A stretch of DNA of 18,642 nt from an uncultured Lachnospiraceae bacterium (GCA_910588825.1 CAJURF010000073.1:1-18642); one strand, 5' to 3'. Positions 7,691 to 15,902 are shown, numbered from the stretch's first letter. Numbers and translations: made by a program. The notes: a model not told the origin generated them from the sequence alone.

Positions 7691-9109
7691 ATGGCTGATG
7701 AGCATGATAATCATTCGAACACTACGGCTGACAGCGGGACATCGGGAAGCGGTTCTGATCAGTATGAAAAGGTCTGCTTCCTGTGCCGGAGGCCGGAGAG
7801 TGTGACCGGGCCTATGATCGGCCTGCCCAATGATATCCATATTTGTTCGGATTGTATGCAGAAAAGCTTTGATGCAATGAAAAACAGTAATATAAATTAT
7901 AAAGATCTGATGAACCTGACGAGCGCCAATGTGATTGATCTCTCCACACTGTACGGCCAGGTTCCCCAGAACCAGAAGATTAAGAAGAAAGAGCCGAAGA
8001 AGAAGGAGCCTGCAAAAGCCCTGGATATTAAGGACATTCCAGCTCCTCATAAGATTAAGGCACAGCTGGATGATTATGTGATTGGCCAGGAACATGCCAA
8101 GAAGGTCATGTCCGTGGCAGTTTACAACCATTATAAGCGTGTGGCCACGGACACCATGGATGAGATTGCCATTGAGAAATCCAATATGCTGATGATCGGG
8201 CCTACAGGTTCAGGAAAGACTTATCTGGTAAAGACTCTGGCCAGACTGCTGGATGTGCCCCTGGCAATTGCGGATGCCACTTCTCTCACAGAGGCGGGGT
8301 ATATTGGCGATGATATTGAAAGCGTGGTTTCTAAACTGCTGGCAGCCGCGGACAATGATGTGGAGAAGGCGGAGCAGGGAATTATATTTATTGATGAGAT
8401 TGATAAGCTGGCCAAGAAGCGCAATACGAATCAGCGGGATGTGAGCGGAGAGGCTGTACAGCAGGGATTGTTGAAGCTTTTAGAGGGAAGCGATATTGAA
8501 GTACCGGTAGGAGCCAGCAGCAAGAATGCCATGGTCCCATTGACAACTGTAAATACCCGAAATATTTTATTTATCTGCGGGGGCGCTTTTCCGGATTTGG
8601 AAAAGATTATCAAAGAGCGGCTGAATGAGCAGAGTTCTATTGGGTTTCGGGCAGATTTGAAGGATAAATATGACAATGACCCGGAACTTCTCAGCAAAGT
8701 GACTATAGAGGATGTGAGGACATTTGGAATGATTCCGGAATTTATTGGCCGTCTTCCGATTATATTTACTTTAAGCGGTCTGGATCAGTCGATGCTTATC
8801 CAGATTCTGAAAGAACCTAAAAATGCCATTTTAAAGCAATATCAGAAGCTGCTGGCTCTGGATGAAGTGAGGCTGGACTTTGAAGACGGGGCTCTGGAGG
8901 CGATTGCGGATAAGGCGCTGGAGAGAAAGACAGGAGCACGGGCACTGAGAGCGATTCTGGAAGAATTTATGCTGGATATTATGTATGAGATACCGAAAGA
9001 CGACAATATTGGCGAGGTTGTCATCACGAGAGAGTATATAGAGGGAAACGGCGGGCCGGGGATTATTATGAGAGGCCAGATGCCGAAGCGTATCAGTGCG
9101 CAGCAATAA
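7691..9109 (+). CDS. clpX: Divergent ClpX-type AAA+ unfoldase
   Basis: This 472-residue protein is a ring-forming ATPase that should unfold proteins and feed them to ClpP. It has an N-terminal zinc-binding domain (C29-x2-C32, C52-x2-C55), a Lys/Glu-rich linker about 95-110, Walker A GPTGSGKT (170-177), pore-1 loop GYIGDD (203-208), Walker B IIFIDE (231-236), pore-2 region RDVSGEAVQQ, IGF ClpP-binding loop (317-319), arginine finger in EFIGRLP (R354) and sensor-2 KTGARALR (413-420). The family is usually 410-430 residues. Where standard ClpX has the RKH loop that helps read ssrA-type tags, this protein has GASSKNAMVPLTTVNTRN (274-291). The zinc domain also differs from the usual one. No clpP or tig gene is adjacent. 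It may be a second ClpX with other substrates. The start has GAGG 11 nt upstream. Confidence 0.93.
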   Translation: MADEHDNHSNTTADSGTSGSGSDQYEKVCFLCRRPESVTGPMIGLPNDIHICSDCMQKSFDAMKNSNINYKDLMNLTSANVIDLSTLYGQVPQNQKIKKKEPKKKEPAKALDIKDIPAPHKIKAQLDDYVIGQEHAKKVMSVAVYNHYKRVATDTMDEIAIEKSNMLMIGPTGSGKTYLVKTLARLLDVPLAIADATSLTEAGYIGDDIESVVSKLLAAADNDVEKAEQGIIFIDEIDKLAKKRNTNQRDVSGEAVQQGLLKLLEGSDIEVPVGASSKNAMVPLTTVNTRNILFICGGAFPDLEKIIKERLNEQSSIGFRADLKDKYDNDPELLSKVTIEDVRTFGMIPEFIGRLPIIFTLSGLDQSMLIQILKEPKNAILKQYQKLLALDEVRLDFEDGALEAIADKALERKTGARALRAILEEFMLDIMYEIPKDDNIGEVVITREYIEGNGGPGIIMRGQMPKRISAQQ

Positions 9110-9112
9110 AAA

Positions 9113-9143
9113 ATGTATGGATGTTTTTTTAAAATCTATACAT
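9113..9143 (+). terminator. AT-rich hairpin after clpX, possible weak terminator
   Basis: ATGTATGGAT (9113-9122) pairs with ATCTATACAT (9134-9143) with one G-U pair, around a loop containing seven T. It begins 3 nt after the clpX stop. The T-run is in the loop rather than after the stem, so attenuation or mRNA stabilisation is as likely as termination. Confidence 0.35.
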
Positions 9144-9157
9144 AATTATAGATAGTA

Positions 9158-9185
9158 ATCAGGAACCTTACATATGGTTCCTGAT
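9158..9185 (+). repeat. Perfect 10-bp hairpin upstream of zinc-ribbon gene
   Basis: ATCAGGAACC (9158-9167) pairs exactly with GGTTCCTGAT (9176-9185) around an 8-nt loop. No T-run follows. It ends 46 nt before the zinc-ribbon start codon and could be an operator or a leader RNA hairpin. Confidence 0.55.
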
Positions 9186-9231
9186 GGAGCAGCAGATGTA
9201 TGATATTAATTTTAGAAGGGAGAATAAGATT

Positions 9232-9705
9232 ATGACAGACGATTTTTTTGCGGATTTTGGAGAGACTTTGCACCAGGCTGCAAAGGAGTTTACCGCAAAG
9301 ACAGACACTTTTTTTGAGAGCCAGAAGATGCGCAATAAGATCAGCGGCGAGCAGAGAAAAATCGATACTTTTTTGAAGGATATCGGGAATATTGTGTATC
9401 AGAGATTTGTGGACGGTGAGTTACAGCATGAGGATATTGCTGTGCTTTGTGAAAAGATCACAGAGCACAAAGTTGCCATCGCTAAGATGAGAGAGTCTAT
9501 GGCGAAAAAGAAAGGGGAAAAAATCTGTGCAGCCTGCGGAGCATCTATGCCCAAAGAAGCCAAGTTCTGTATGAAGTGCGGTGAGGAGTGTAAGGAGGAA
9601 CCGGAAGAGGAAGTGGTGGAAGATCCCAAACCTGCTTCTGAGGAGCCAGAGACAGAAGAAACACCGGCAGATGTAGAAGAAAAAACCAGTGAAAGCGTAG
9701 AATAA
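9232..9705 (+). CDS. Zinc-ribbon protein with helical N-terminus and acidic tail
   Basis: This 157-residue protein has three parts. Residues 1-95 are strongly helical and charged, probably a coiled coil. Residues 99-116 form a zinc ribbon (C99-x2-C102, C113-x2-C116, within CAACGASMPKEAKFCMKCG). The last 40 residues are almost wholly Glu, Pro, Asp and Thr and probably disordered. No signal peptide or membrane segment is present. The start at 9232 has AAGGGAGA 8 nt upstream; an earlier ATG at 9184 lies inside a hairpin and has no ribosome site. The stop is 1 nt from the lspA-like gene, so the two are translationally linked. Zinc-ribbon proteins of this kind are common in Firmicutes and their role is mostly unknown. 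Working with the neighbouring ClpX (adaptor or substrate) is only a guess. Confidence 0.85.
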   Translation: MTDDFFADFGETLHQAAKEFTAKTDTFFESQKMRNKISGEQRKIDTFLKDIGNIVYQRFVDGELQHEDIAVLCEKITEHKVAIAKMRESMAKKKGEKICAACGASMPKEAKFCMKCGEECKEEPEEEVVEDPKPASEEPETEETPADVEEKTSESVE

Positions 9706-9706
9706 T

Positions 9707-10180
9707 ATGATTTTTCTTTGTATAGGAGCGGGCATATTTGTTCTCGATTATTTTGTGAAACGGTATGTGGACCGCCATTATGAGCAGGGAACGTATCAGG
9801 AAGTCCTGAAGGGAAAATTGATCCTGCGTAAACTCCATAATCCCCATGGAGCTTTCGGGCTGTTTAAAGGCAGGGAAGAACTGGGAGAGGCGTTGTCTGC
9901 AGGAGTGCTCATCGGCATATCCTGGGACCTGCTTCGGCTGGTTTTTTCAAAAAAGCGCAGACTGGAAAAATTAGGCCTGAGTATGGCTGTAGGCGGCGGG
10001 CTGAATAATCTGTATGACAGAAAGACAAAAGGATATGTGACGGATTATTTCAGTTTTGGCGTGAAAAATGAGAAAGCGCAAAAGATGGTATTTAATCTGT
10101 CGGATGTGTTTATCTTCTTCGGAGCATGTTTTTATGTGCTGGGGCAGATTAAGCTGTTGTGTGAAAAACAGAAAAGCTGA
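9707..10180 (+). CDS. lspA: Signal peptidase II (lipoprotein signal peptidase), divergent
   Basis: This 157-residue membrane protease of family A8 would cut the signal peptide from prolipoproteins after lipid is added to the Cys. The family landmarks are present in order: first helix with DYFVK (D14, K18; usually DQxTK), HNPHGAFGLF (44-53, matching NxGxAF but with Gly replaced by His), GGGLNNLYDR (96-105, usually GGALGNLIDR), GYVTDYF with catalytic Asp113, and FNLSDVFIFFG with catalytic Asp133. Length is normal for the family, and four membrane helices are expected. It starts 1 nt after the zinc-ribbon stop with only a weak ribosome site, which implies coupled translation. The motif changes and the location away from rluD suggest it may be a second, specialised copy. 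It is followed by a strong terminator. Confidence 0.8.
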   Translation: MIFLCIGAGIFVLDYFVKRYVDRHYEQGTYQEVLKGKLILRKLHNPHGAFGLFKGREELGEALSAGVLIGISWDLLRLVFSKKRRLEKLGLSMAVGGGLNNLYDRKTKGYVTDYFSFGVKNEKAQKMVFNLSDVFIFFGACFYVLGQIKLLCEKQKS

Positions 10181-10189
10181 TGGGAAAAT

Positions 10190-10229
10190 CAAAAACACCA
10201 TTTGTCAAGTATGACCGATGGTGTTTTTG
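10190..10229. terminator. Bidirectional terminator between lspA and tRNA-Leu
   Basis: AAAAACACCAT (10191-10201) pairs with ATGGTGTTTTT (10218-10228), extended by one more C-G pair, around a 16-nt loop. The A-tract and T-tract in the arms allow use in both directions: after the lspA-like gene and after the convergent tRNA. Confidence 0.8.
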
Positions 10230-10296
10230 GTTTCGTACAGGCGGAATGGACAATTATTTTGTTGCTGTTGAGGCAGTTTCTAAGAAAAACAAAAAA

Positions 10297-10380
10297 TGCA
10301 GGAGATGGGACTTGAACCCACACGATCTTGCGACCACAGGCACCTGAAGCCTGCGCGTCTGCCAATTCCGCCACTCCTGC
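10297..10380 (-). tRNA. tRNA-Leu (anticodon CAG)
   Basis: This 84-nt tRNA folds from the sequence. The acceptor stem is GCAGGAG/CTCCTGC with discriminator A, the anticodon stem CAGGC/GCCTG encloses loop TTCAGGT with anticodon CAG (codon CUG), and there is a long class II variable arm. The T arm is GTGGG-TTCAAGT-CCCAT. The CCA end is not encoded: six T follow the discriminator on the minus strand. Confidence 0.95.
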
Positions 10381-10421
10381 ATTTGAACTATATTTTGTAG
10401 CGCTTGCTTGCTACGAAATAT

Positions 10422-10450
10422 ATACTACAACATTTTTCGTGGAATGTCAA
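10422..10450 (-). promoter_or_regulatory. Predicted promoter of tRNA-Leu
   Basis: On the minus strand a perfect TTGACA (10445-10450) is followed after 17 nt by TAGTAT (10422-10427). The predicted start lies about 35 nt upstream of the mature tRNA end. Confidence 0.7.
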
Positions 10451-10519
10451 ACAAAAAATGAAAAATTTTTCAATTTTTTTTTCCGGAGCCTGGGAAGGCC
10501 GCAGAAGCGGACAAACTGG

Positions 10520-10548
10520 TTGAAAAAAGATACGCCTTGTGATACACT
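10520..10548 (+). promoter_or_regulatory. Predicted promoter of the car operon
   Basis: TTGAAA (10520-10525) and TACACT (10543-10548) are separated by 17 nt. A start near 10555 would leave a leader of about 148 nt before carA. Confidence 0.55.
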
Positions 10549-10554
10549 TTCTAT

Positions 10555-10702
10555 TAGTAAAGACCTGAAGTATGTCTTTTTTTTTGCCCTCCTGCGGTTC
10601 GGCTTGACTTCTGTACATCGCGAAGTATGGTGCTGGCCGCGCAGTAACCGTCTGGGAGCGGGAGGGGAAAAAGACGGCGTTTTGACAGAGAAGGGAGATT
10701 TT
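10555..10702 (+). promoter_or_regulatory. carA leader with alternative pairings, possible attenuator
   Basis: Three pairings compete. AAAGAC (10559-10564) with GTCTTT (10574-10579), followed by more T (run of nine), looks like a small terminator. GTCTTTTT plus GCCCTCC (10574-10592) can instead pair with GGAGGGG plus AAAAAGAC (10661-10675). AGACGG (10672-10677) can pair with CCGTCT (10648-10653), followed by CGTTTTG. No PyrR anti-antiterminator loop or known riboswitch is recognised. Confidence 0.35.
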
Positions 10703-11776
10703 ATGAAAGCATTCCTTATTTTGGAAGATGGCCATGTATTTACAGGAACGAGCATCGGTTCGACACGGGAGGTTATCAGCGAGATTGTGTTTAACACGTC
10801 CATGACTGGGTATCTGGAGGTTATGACGGACCCATCCTATGCGGGACAGGCGGTGTGTATGACGTATCCCCTGATCGGCAATTACGGAATCTGTTATGAA
10901 GACCAGGAGTCAATCAGGCCCTGGATTGATGGATATATTGTCCGTGAGCTGTCCCGCAGACCCAGTAATTTCCGCAGTGAGGATTCTATCTGGCATTTCC
11001 TGGAAAAATATGATATTCCGGGGATTGCGGGAATTGATACCCGGGCATTGACCAGGCGTCTGCGGGAGAAGGGGACTATGAACGGCATGATCACCACTGA
11101 CGAGAATTACCGGCTGGAGGAGATTCTGCCCCGGCTGAAGGCGTATAAAACCGGGAAAGTGGTGGAACGGGCCGCCTGTAAAGAAAAGAAGGTTCTGGAA
11201 GGGAACGGCAGGAAAGTGGCTTTTATGGATTTTGGAGCAAAGACTAATATTGTCCGCTGTCTTCAGAAACGGGGGTGCCAGGTAACCATATATCCGGCAG
11301 GGGCTTCTGCAGTAGAAATTCTGGCGTCGGAGCCTGACGGCATTATGTTGTCCAACGGGCCGGGGGACCCCAAGGAATGCGTTTCTATTATCAAAGAGCT
11401 CAGGAAGCTCTATGACTCTGATGTGCCCATATTTGCCATCTGCCTGGGACATCAGCTGATGGCGCTGGCTTCGGGCGCGGATACAAAGAAGATGAAATAT
11501 GGACACAGGGGCGGCAATCATCCGGTGAAAGATCTGAAAACCGGAAGGGTGTATATCTCGTCACAGAATCATGGATATGTGGTGGATGAGGATACCCTGA
11601 ACCCAAAAGTGGCAGTTCCCGCTTTTGTGAATGTGAACGATGGGACTAACGAGGGGCTGTCCTATGTGGGGAAAAAGATTTTTACGGTGCAGTTCCATCC
11701 GGAAGCCTGCCCAGGGCCGGAGGATTCCGGTTACTTATTTGACAGATTTATAGAGATGATGGGAGGGGATGAATAA
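10703..11776 (+). CDS. carA: Carbamoyl-phosphate synthase small subunit (glutaminase)
   Basis: This 357-residue subunit releases ammonia from glutamine and channels it to CarB to make carbamoyl phosphate for arginine and pyrimidines. The N-terminal CPSase domain (about 1-150) is followed by a class I amidotransferase domain with LSNGPGDP (216-223), nucleophile Cys247 in AICLGHQ, and His332 and Glu334 in QFHPEA. SSQNHGYVV (286-294) is also typical. Length matches the family. The start at 10703 has AAGGGAG 5 nt upstream and begins with the usual MKAFLILEDG; the longer open frame upstream runs through a tRNA and is rejected. The stop overlaps the carB start by one base (TAATG), so the subunits are translationally coupled. 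Confidence 0.97.
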   Translation: MKAFLILEDGHVFTGTSIGSTREVISEIVFNTSMTGYLEVMTDPSYAGQAVCMTYPLIGNYGICYEDQESIRPWIDGYIVRELSRRPSNFRSEDSIWHFLEKYDIPGIAGIDTRALTRRLREKGTMNGMITTDENYRLEEILPRLKAYKTGKVVERAACKEKKVLEGNGRKVAFMDFGAKTNIVRCLQKRGCQVTIYPAGASAVEILASEPDGIMLSNGPGDPKECVSIIKELRKLYDSDVPIFAICLGHQLMALASGADTKKMKYGHRGGNHPVKDLKTGRVYISSQNHGYVVDEDTLNPKVAVPAFVNVNDGTNEGLSYVGKKIFTVQFHPEACPGPEDSGYLFDRFIEMMGGDE

Positions 11777-14700
11777 TGCCGAAGAATCCAGAGATTAAGA
11801 AAGTACTTGTGCTGGGGTCCGGCCCCATTGTCATCGGACAGGCCGCGGAATTTGATTATGCGGGAACTCAGGCGTGCCGATCCCTGAAGGAAGAAGGGAT
11901 AGAGGTGGTTCTGCTCAATTCCAACCCTGCCACCATCATGACTGATAAAGATATTGCGGACCATGTATATATTGAACCTTTGACCATTGAAGTGGTGGAG
12001 CAGCTGATTATGAAGGAGCGGCCGGACAGCGTGCTGCCCACCCTGGGGGGACAGGCCGGGCTGAACCTGGCCATGGAACTGGATGAGAAAGGCTTTTTGA
12101 AAGAGCACAACGTGCGACTCATCGGCACCACCGCCCAGACCATTAAAAGGGCTGAGGACCGTCTGGAATTTAAGCAGACCATGGAGAAAATCCGGGAGCC
12201 CATTGCCCCCTCCCTGGTGGTGGAGACGGTGCAGGACGGGGTGAATTTCACCAATTCCATCGGATATCCGGTGGTACTGCGCCCGGCTTACACCCTGGGC
12301 GGCAGCGGCGGCGGGATTGCCAATAATGAGCATGAGCTGCGGGAGATTCTGGAAAACGGCCTGCGCCTGTCAAGGGTGGGCCAGGTACTGGTGGAGCGGT
12401 GCATTGCCGGGTGGAAGGAAATCGAGTACGAGGTGATGCGGGACAGCCAGGGCAACTGTATCACTGTCTGCAATATGGAGAACATTGACCCTGTGGGAGT
12501 TCATACCGGAGACAGCATTGTAGTGGCTCCTTCCCAGACGCTGGGGGATAAAGAATATCAGATGCTGCGGACTTCGGCGCTGAATATTATCAGTGAACTG
12601 GATATCACCGGGGGATGCAACGTGCAGTATGCCCTGCACCCGGAAAGCTTTGAATACTGTGTGATTGAGGTGAATCCCCGGGTGAGCCGGTCTTCGGCGC
12701 TGGCTTCCAAGGCCACCGGCTATCCCATTGCGAAGGTGGCGGCAAAGATCGCCCTGGGATATACCCTGGATGAGATTCCCAATGCTATCACCCAAAAGAC
12801 CTATGCCAGCTTTGAACCCATGCTGGATTACTGCGTGGTGAAAATCCCCAGGCTGCCTTTTGACAAATTTATCGGGGCAAAGCGGGCCCTGACCACCCAG
12901 ATGAAGGCCACCGGGGAAGTGATGAGCATCTGCAATAATTTTGAGGGAGCCTTGATGAAAGCCATCCGTTCCCTGGAACAGCATGTGGACAGTCTCATGT
13001 CCTATGACTTTACAGATTTGACAGAGGAAGAACTGAGAGAAAAGTTAAAACAGGTGGATGACAGGAGAATCTGGGTGATTGCTGAGGCTGTCCGGAAAGG
13101 AATCTCCCAGGAGGAGATCCATCAGGCCACCAAAATTGACCTGTGGTTTATCGACAAACTAGCGGTTCTGGTGGAAATGGAGCAGGAGCTGAAAAAAGGT
13201 TCTCTCACAGAAGAACTTTTAAGAGAAGCAAAGCGGCTGGAATTTCCGGATTCTGTCATCGCCGGGCTTACCGGGCAGAAAGAAAGCCAGGTGAAAGCTC
13301 TGAGGAAACAGTGGGATATCACGGCATCCTATAAAATCGTAGACACCTGTGCAGCTGAGTTTGCCGCCAAGACGCCTTATTATTATTCGGTATATGGCGG
13401 TGAAAATGAGTCCAGCGGTACCGGGGACAGGAAGAAGGTACTGGTGCTGGGGTCCGGCCCCATCCGCATTGGACAGGGGATTGAATTTGATTTTTGTTCC
13501 GTGCACTGTACCTGGGCTTTTTCAAAAGAGGGCTATGAGACTATTATTGTGAATAACAATCCGGAGACGGTGAGTACAGATTTTGACATTGCGGATAAGC
13601 TGTACTTTGAGCCTCTGACTCCGGAGGATGTGGAAAATATTGTGGATATTGAAAAGCCCGACGGCGCGGTGGTGCAGTTCGGGGGGCAGACAGCCATTAA
13701 GCTCACAGAGGCGCTGATGAAGATGGGCGTGAAAATTCTGGGGACTTCCGCAGAGAATGTGGATGCGGCGGAGGACAGGGAGCTGTTTGATGAGATTCTG
13801 GAACAGTGCCAGATCCCCCGGCCCCAGGGTCTGACTGTATATACGGCAGAGGAGGCCAAGGAAGCAGCCAATAAGCTGGGATATCCGGTGCTGGTACGGC
13901 CCTCCTATGTGCTGGGCGGACAGGGAATGCAGATTGCCATCAATGACAAAGATGTGGAAGAGTATATTGGCATCATCAATCAGATCGCCCAGGAGCATCC
14001 CATTTTGGTGGATAAATATCTGGTGGGAAAGGAAATCGAGGTGGACGCAGTGTGTGACGGGGAGGACATATTGATTCCCGGTATTATGGAGCACATCGAG
14101 CGTGCGGGGATTCATTCCGGGGACAGTATCTCTGTGTACCCGGCCCAGACCATAAGCAGCCAGGCGAAAGCGGTGATTGAAGAATATACCAGGCGGCTGG
14201 CAAAATCCCTGCATGTTGTGGGGATGATTAACATACAGTTTATTGTGTGCCAGGAAGATGTATATGTGATTGAGGTGAATCCCCGCTCCAGCCGTACGGT
14301 GCCGTATATCAGCAAAGTAACCGGGATTCCCATTGTTCCGCTGGCGGCTAAAGTGATTTTGGGCGCCAAGATACGGGAACTGGGCTATACACCGGGACTG
14401 CAGCCTGAGGCCAGACATATTGCCATTAAAATGCCGGTATTTTCTTTTGAAAAAATCCGTGGGGCGGACATCAGCCTGGGGCCGGAGATGAAGTCCACAG
14501 GAGAGTGCCTGGGGATTGCCAGGACCTTTAATGAAGCTCTTTACAAGGCATTTCTGGGAGCGGGCGTACGGCTTCCGCGGCATAAGAATATGATTCTGAC
14601 TGTGAAAGATACGGATAAAGAAGAAGCCGTGGACATTGCCCGCAGATTCCAGGCATTGGGGTATCGGATTTACGCCACCAGAAGTACAGCCAAGGCGTTG

Positions 14701-14991
14701 AAAGAACATGGAATCCGCGTGATACGGACTAATAAACTGGAGCAGCCTTCGCCCAATCTGATGGATCTGATTCTGGGCCATAAGATTGACCTGGTCATTG
14801 ACACGCCGTCGCCAGGGGTGGAGAGGGCAAAGGATGGATTTTTAATCCGCAGATGCGCCATTGAGACAGGAGTCAATGTGCTTACGTCTCTTGATACGGC
14901 CAGAGCACTGGTGACCAGCCTGGAAAATACCAATCTGCGGAATCTGACGCTGGTTGATATTGCAGAAATACCAGGCAGCCTGCAGCAATAA
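11776..14991 (+). CDS. carB: Carbamoyl-phosphate synthase large subunit
   Basis: This 1071-residue enzyme makes carbamoyl phosphate from bicarbonate, two ATP and the ammonia delivered by CarA. It has the two homologous ATP-grasp halves: the first opens with KKVLVLGSGPIVIGQAAEFD (near residue 8), the second with KVLVLGSGPIRIGQGIEFD (near residue 555). An MGS-like allosteric domain occupies the last ~135 residues (about 935-1071). Both halves keep the EVNPR metal/ATP-binding motif. Length equals the E. coli enzyme (1073), with no truncation or frameshift. The ribosome site GGGAGGGG lies inside the end of carA. It heads a run with uppP 23 nt downstream. Confidence 0.98.
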   Translation: MPKNPEIKKVLVLGSGPIVIGQAAEFDYAGTQACRSLKEEGIEVVLLNSNPATIMTDKDIADHVYIEPLTIEVVEQLIMKERPDSVLPTLGGQAGLNLAMELDEKGFLKEHNVRLIGTTAQTIKRAEDRLEFKQTMEKIREPIAPSLVVETVQDGVNFTNSIGYPVVLRPAYTLGGSGGGIANNEHELREILENGLRLSRVGQVLVERCIAGWKEIEYEVMRDSQGNCITVCNMENIDPVGVHTGDSIVVAPSQTLGDKEYQMLRTSALNIISELDITGGCNVQYALHPESFEYCVIEVNPRVSRSSALASKATGYPIAKVAAKIALGYTLDEIPNAITQKTYASFEPMLDYCVVKIPRLPFDKFIGAKRALTTQMKATGEVMSICNNFEGALMKAIRSLEQHVDSLMSYDFTDLTEEELREKLKQVDDRRIWVIAEAVRKGISQEEIHQATKIDLWFIDKLAVLVEMEQELKKGSLTEELLREAKRLEFPDSVIAGLTGQKESQVKALRKQWDITASYKIVDTCAAEFAAKTPYYYSVYGGENESSGTGDRKKVLVLGSGPIRIGQGIEFDFCSVHCTWAFSKEGYETIIVNNNPETVSTDFDIADKLYFEPLTPEDVENIVDIEKPDGAVVQFGGQTAIKLTEALMKMGVKILGTSAENVDAAEDRELFDEILEQCQIPRPQGLTVYTAEEAKEAANKLGYPVLVRPSYVLGGQGMQIAINDKDVEEYIGIINQIAQEHPILVDKYLVGKEIEVDAVCDGEDILIPGIMEHIERAGIHSGDSISVYPAQTISSQAKAVIEEYTRRLAKSLHVVGMINIQFIVCQEDVYVIEVNPRSSRTVPYISKVTGIPIVPLAAKVILGAKIRELGYTPGLQPEARHIAIKMPVFSFEKIRGADISLGPEMKSTGECLGIARTFNEALYKAFLGAGVRLPRHKNMILTVKDTDKEEAVDIARRFQALGYRIYATRSTAKALKEHGIRVIRTNKLEQPSPNLMDLILGHKIDLVIDTPSPGVERAKDGFLIRRCAIETGVNVLTSLDTARALVTSLENTNLRNLTLVDIAEIPGSLQQ

Positions 14992-15014
14992 ATTGACAAT
15001 CATAAGGGGAATAT

Positions 15015-15866
15015 ATGAGTATTATTGAGATATTAAAAGTAATTATTCTGGGGATTATTGAGGGAATTACGGAGTGGCTGCCCATCAGCAGCACAGGGCA
15101 TCTGATTTTGGCAGATGAATTCATCCAGCTGGATGTGACGCCGGAATTTATGGAGATGTTCCGGGTGGTGATTCAGCTGGGAGCTATTATGGCTGTGGTT
15201 TTTCTTTATTTTTCCAGGCTTTGGCCGTTTCGGAATCAAAAAGATGCGCCCAATGCTCTGCAGCGCTATGTGGATATGGATAAAATGGTTCTCTGGTTTA
15301 AAATCCTTGTGGCATGTCTGCCTGCAGTGGCCATCGGCCTGCCCTTTGATGACCTGCTGGAGGAAAAACTATATAACTATGTGGTTGTGGCGCTGATGCT
15401 GATTTTATATGGTGTGGTCTTTCTCATTATTGAGAATTATAACGCCAGGCGGAAACCTGTTGTGACAGACCTGGGTGATTTGACATTTAAGATTGCGTTT
15501 TTCATCGGGGTTTTCCAGGTATTGTCGCTGATTCCGGGAACATCCCGCTCCGGTTCCACCATTATTGGCGGAATTTTGCTGGGGGCATCCCGGACGGTGG
15601 CAGCGGAATTTACCTTTTTCCTGGCCATTCCTGTGATGTTCGGAGCCAGTCTGCTGAAACTGGTGAAGTTCGGATTTCATTTTACCGGGGCGGAGGCCGG
15701 AATTCTTCTTCTGGGAATGCTGACGGCGTTTCTGGTGTCTGTTCTGGCCATCAAGTTTTTGATGGGATATATTAAAAAGCATGATTTTAAGGCATTTGGC
15801 TGGTACCGGATTGTGCTGGGGGTACTGGTGTTTGGATATTTTATAGGAAAAAATCTGCTGGCATAG
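15015..15866 (+). CDS. uppP: Undecaprenyl-diphosphatase (UppP/BacA)
   Basis: This 283-residue integral membrane phosphatase recycles undecaprenyl pyrophosphate to the monophosphate lipid carrier for peptidoglycan and wall polymers. Overproduction is known to give bacitracin resistance in other bacteria. The two active-site motifs are intact: E16-G-I-T-E20-W-L-P-I-S-S-T-G-H29 in the first membrane region and PGTSRSGST (174-182, R178). Several hydrophobic helices fill the rest and the length is typical. AAGGGGA lies about 6 nt before the ATG. It follows carB by 23 nt and precedes glpK by 36 nt. There is no internal terminator, so it probably rides on the car transcript. Confidence 0.95.
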   Translation: MSIIEILKVIILGIIEGITEWLPISSTGHLILADEFIQLDVTPEFMEMFRVVIQLGAIMAVVFLYFSRLWPFRNQKDAPNALQRYVDMDKMVLWFKILVACLPAVAIGLPFDDLLEEKLYNYVVVALMLILYGVVFLIIENYNARRKPVVTDLGDLTFKIAFFIGVFQVLSLIPGTSRSGSTIIGGILLGASRTVAAEFTFFLAIPVMFGASLLKLVKFGFHFTGAEAGILLLGMLTAFLVSVLAIKFLMGYIKKHDFKAFGWYRIVLGVLVFGYFIGKNLLA

Positions 15867-15880
15867 AGGAAACCAGCAGA
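15854..15880 (+). repeat. Hairpin across the uppP stop codon
   Basis: TCTGCTGG (15854-15861) pairs perfectly with CCAGCAGA (15873-15880) around 11 nt that include the uppP stop. No T-run follows, so it is not a typical terminator. It may set a differential mRNA end or slow read-through to glpK. Confidence 0.4.
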
Positions 15881-15902
15881 TGCTGTACAGATGGAGGCAG
15901 GT

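Larger units (their letters stand above)
10381..10702. other. Divergent region between tRNA-Leu and carA
   Basis: This 322-nt stretch contains no gene. An open frame runs upstream of carA through the tRNA, but it is chance. The region holds the tRNA promoter, the hairpin GTAGC-N8-GCTAC (10397-10414) in the tRNA 5' leader, an A/T-rich spacer with GAAAAATTTTTC, the carA promoter and the carA leader. Confidence 0.6.

Noticed and set aside
9184..9231. Earlier ATG for the zinc-ribbon gene
   Set aside because: It falls in the right arm of a perfect hairpin with no ribosome site, while the ATG at 9232 has AAGGGAGA at proper spacing.
10328..10702. Open frame extending carA by 125 codons upstream
   Set aside because: It runs through the tRNA-Leu gene and the promoter. 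The start at 10703 has a good ribosome site and gives the family's normal N-terminus and length.
10910..11521. 203-codon minus-strand frame inside carA
   Set aside because: It is a shadow of the conserved amidotransferase coding sequence and has no family resemblance.
13522..14781. Long 419-codon frame on the minus strand inside carB
   Set aside because: It is antisense to conserved carB, has no ribosome site, and its His/Gln/Leu-rich composition is typical of a shadow frame.
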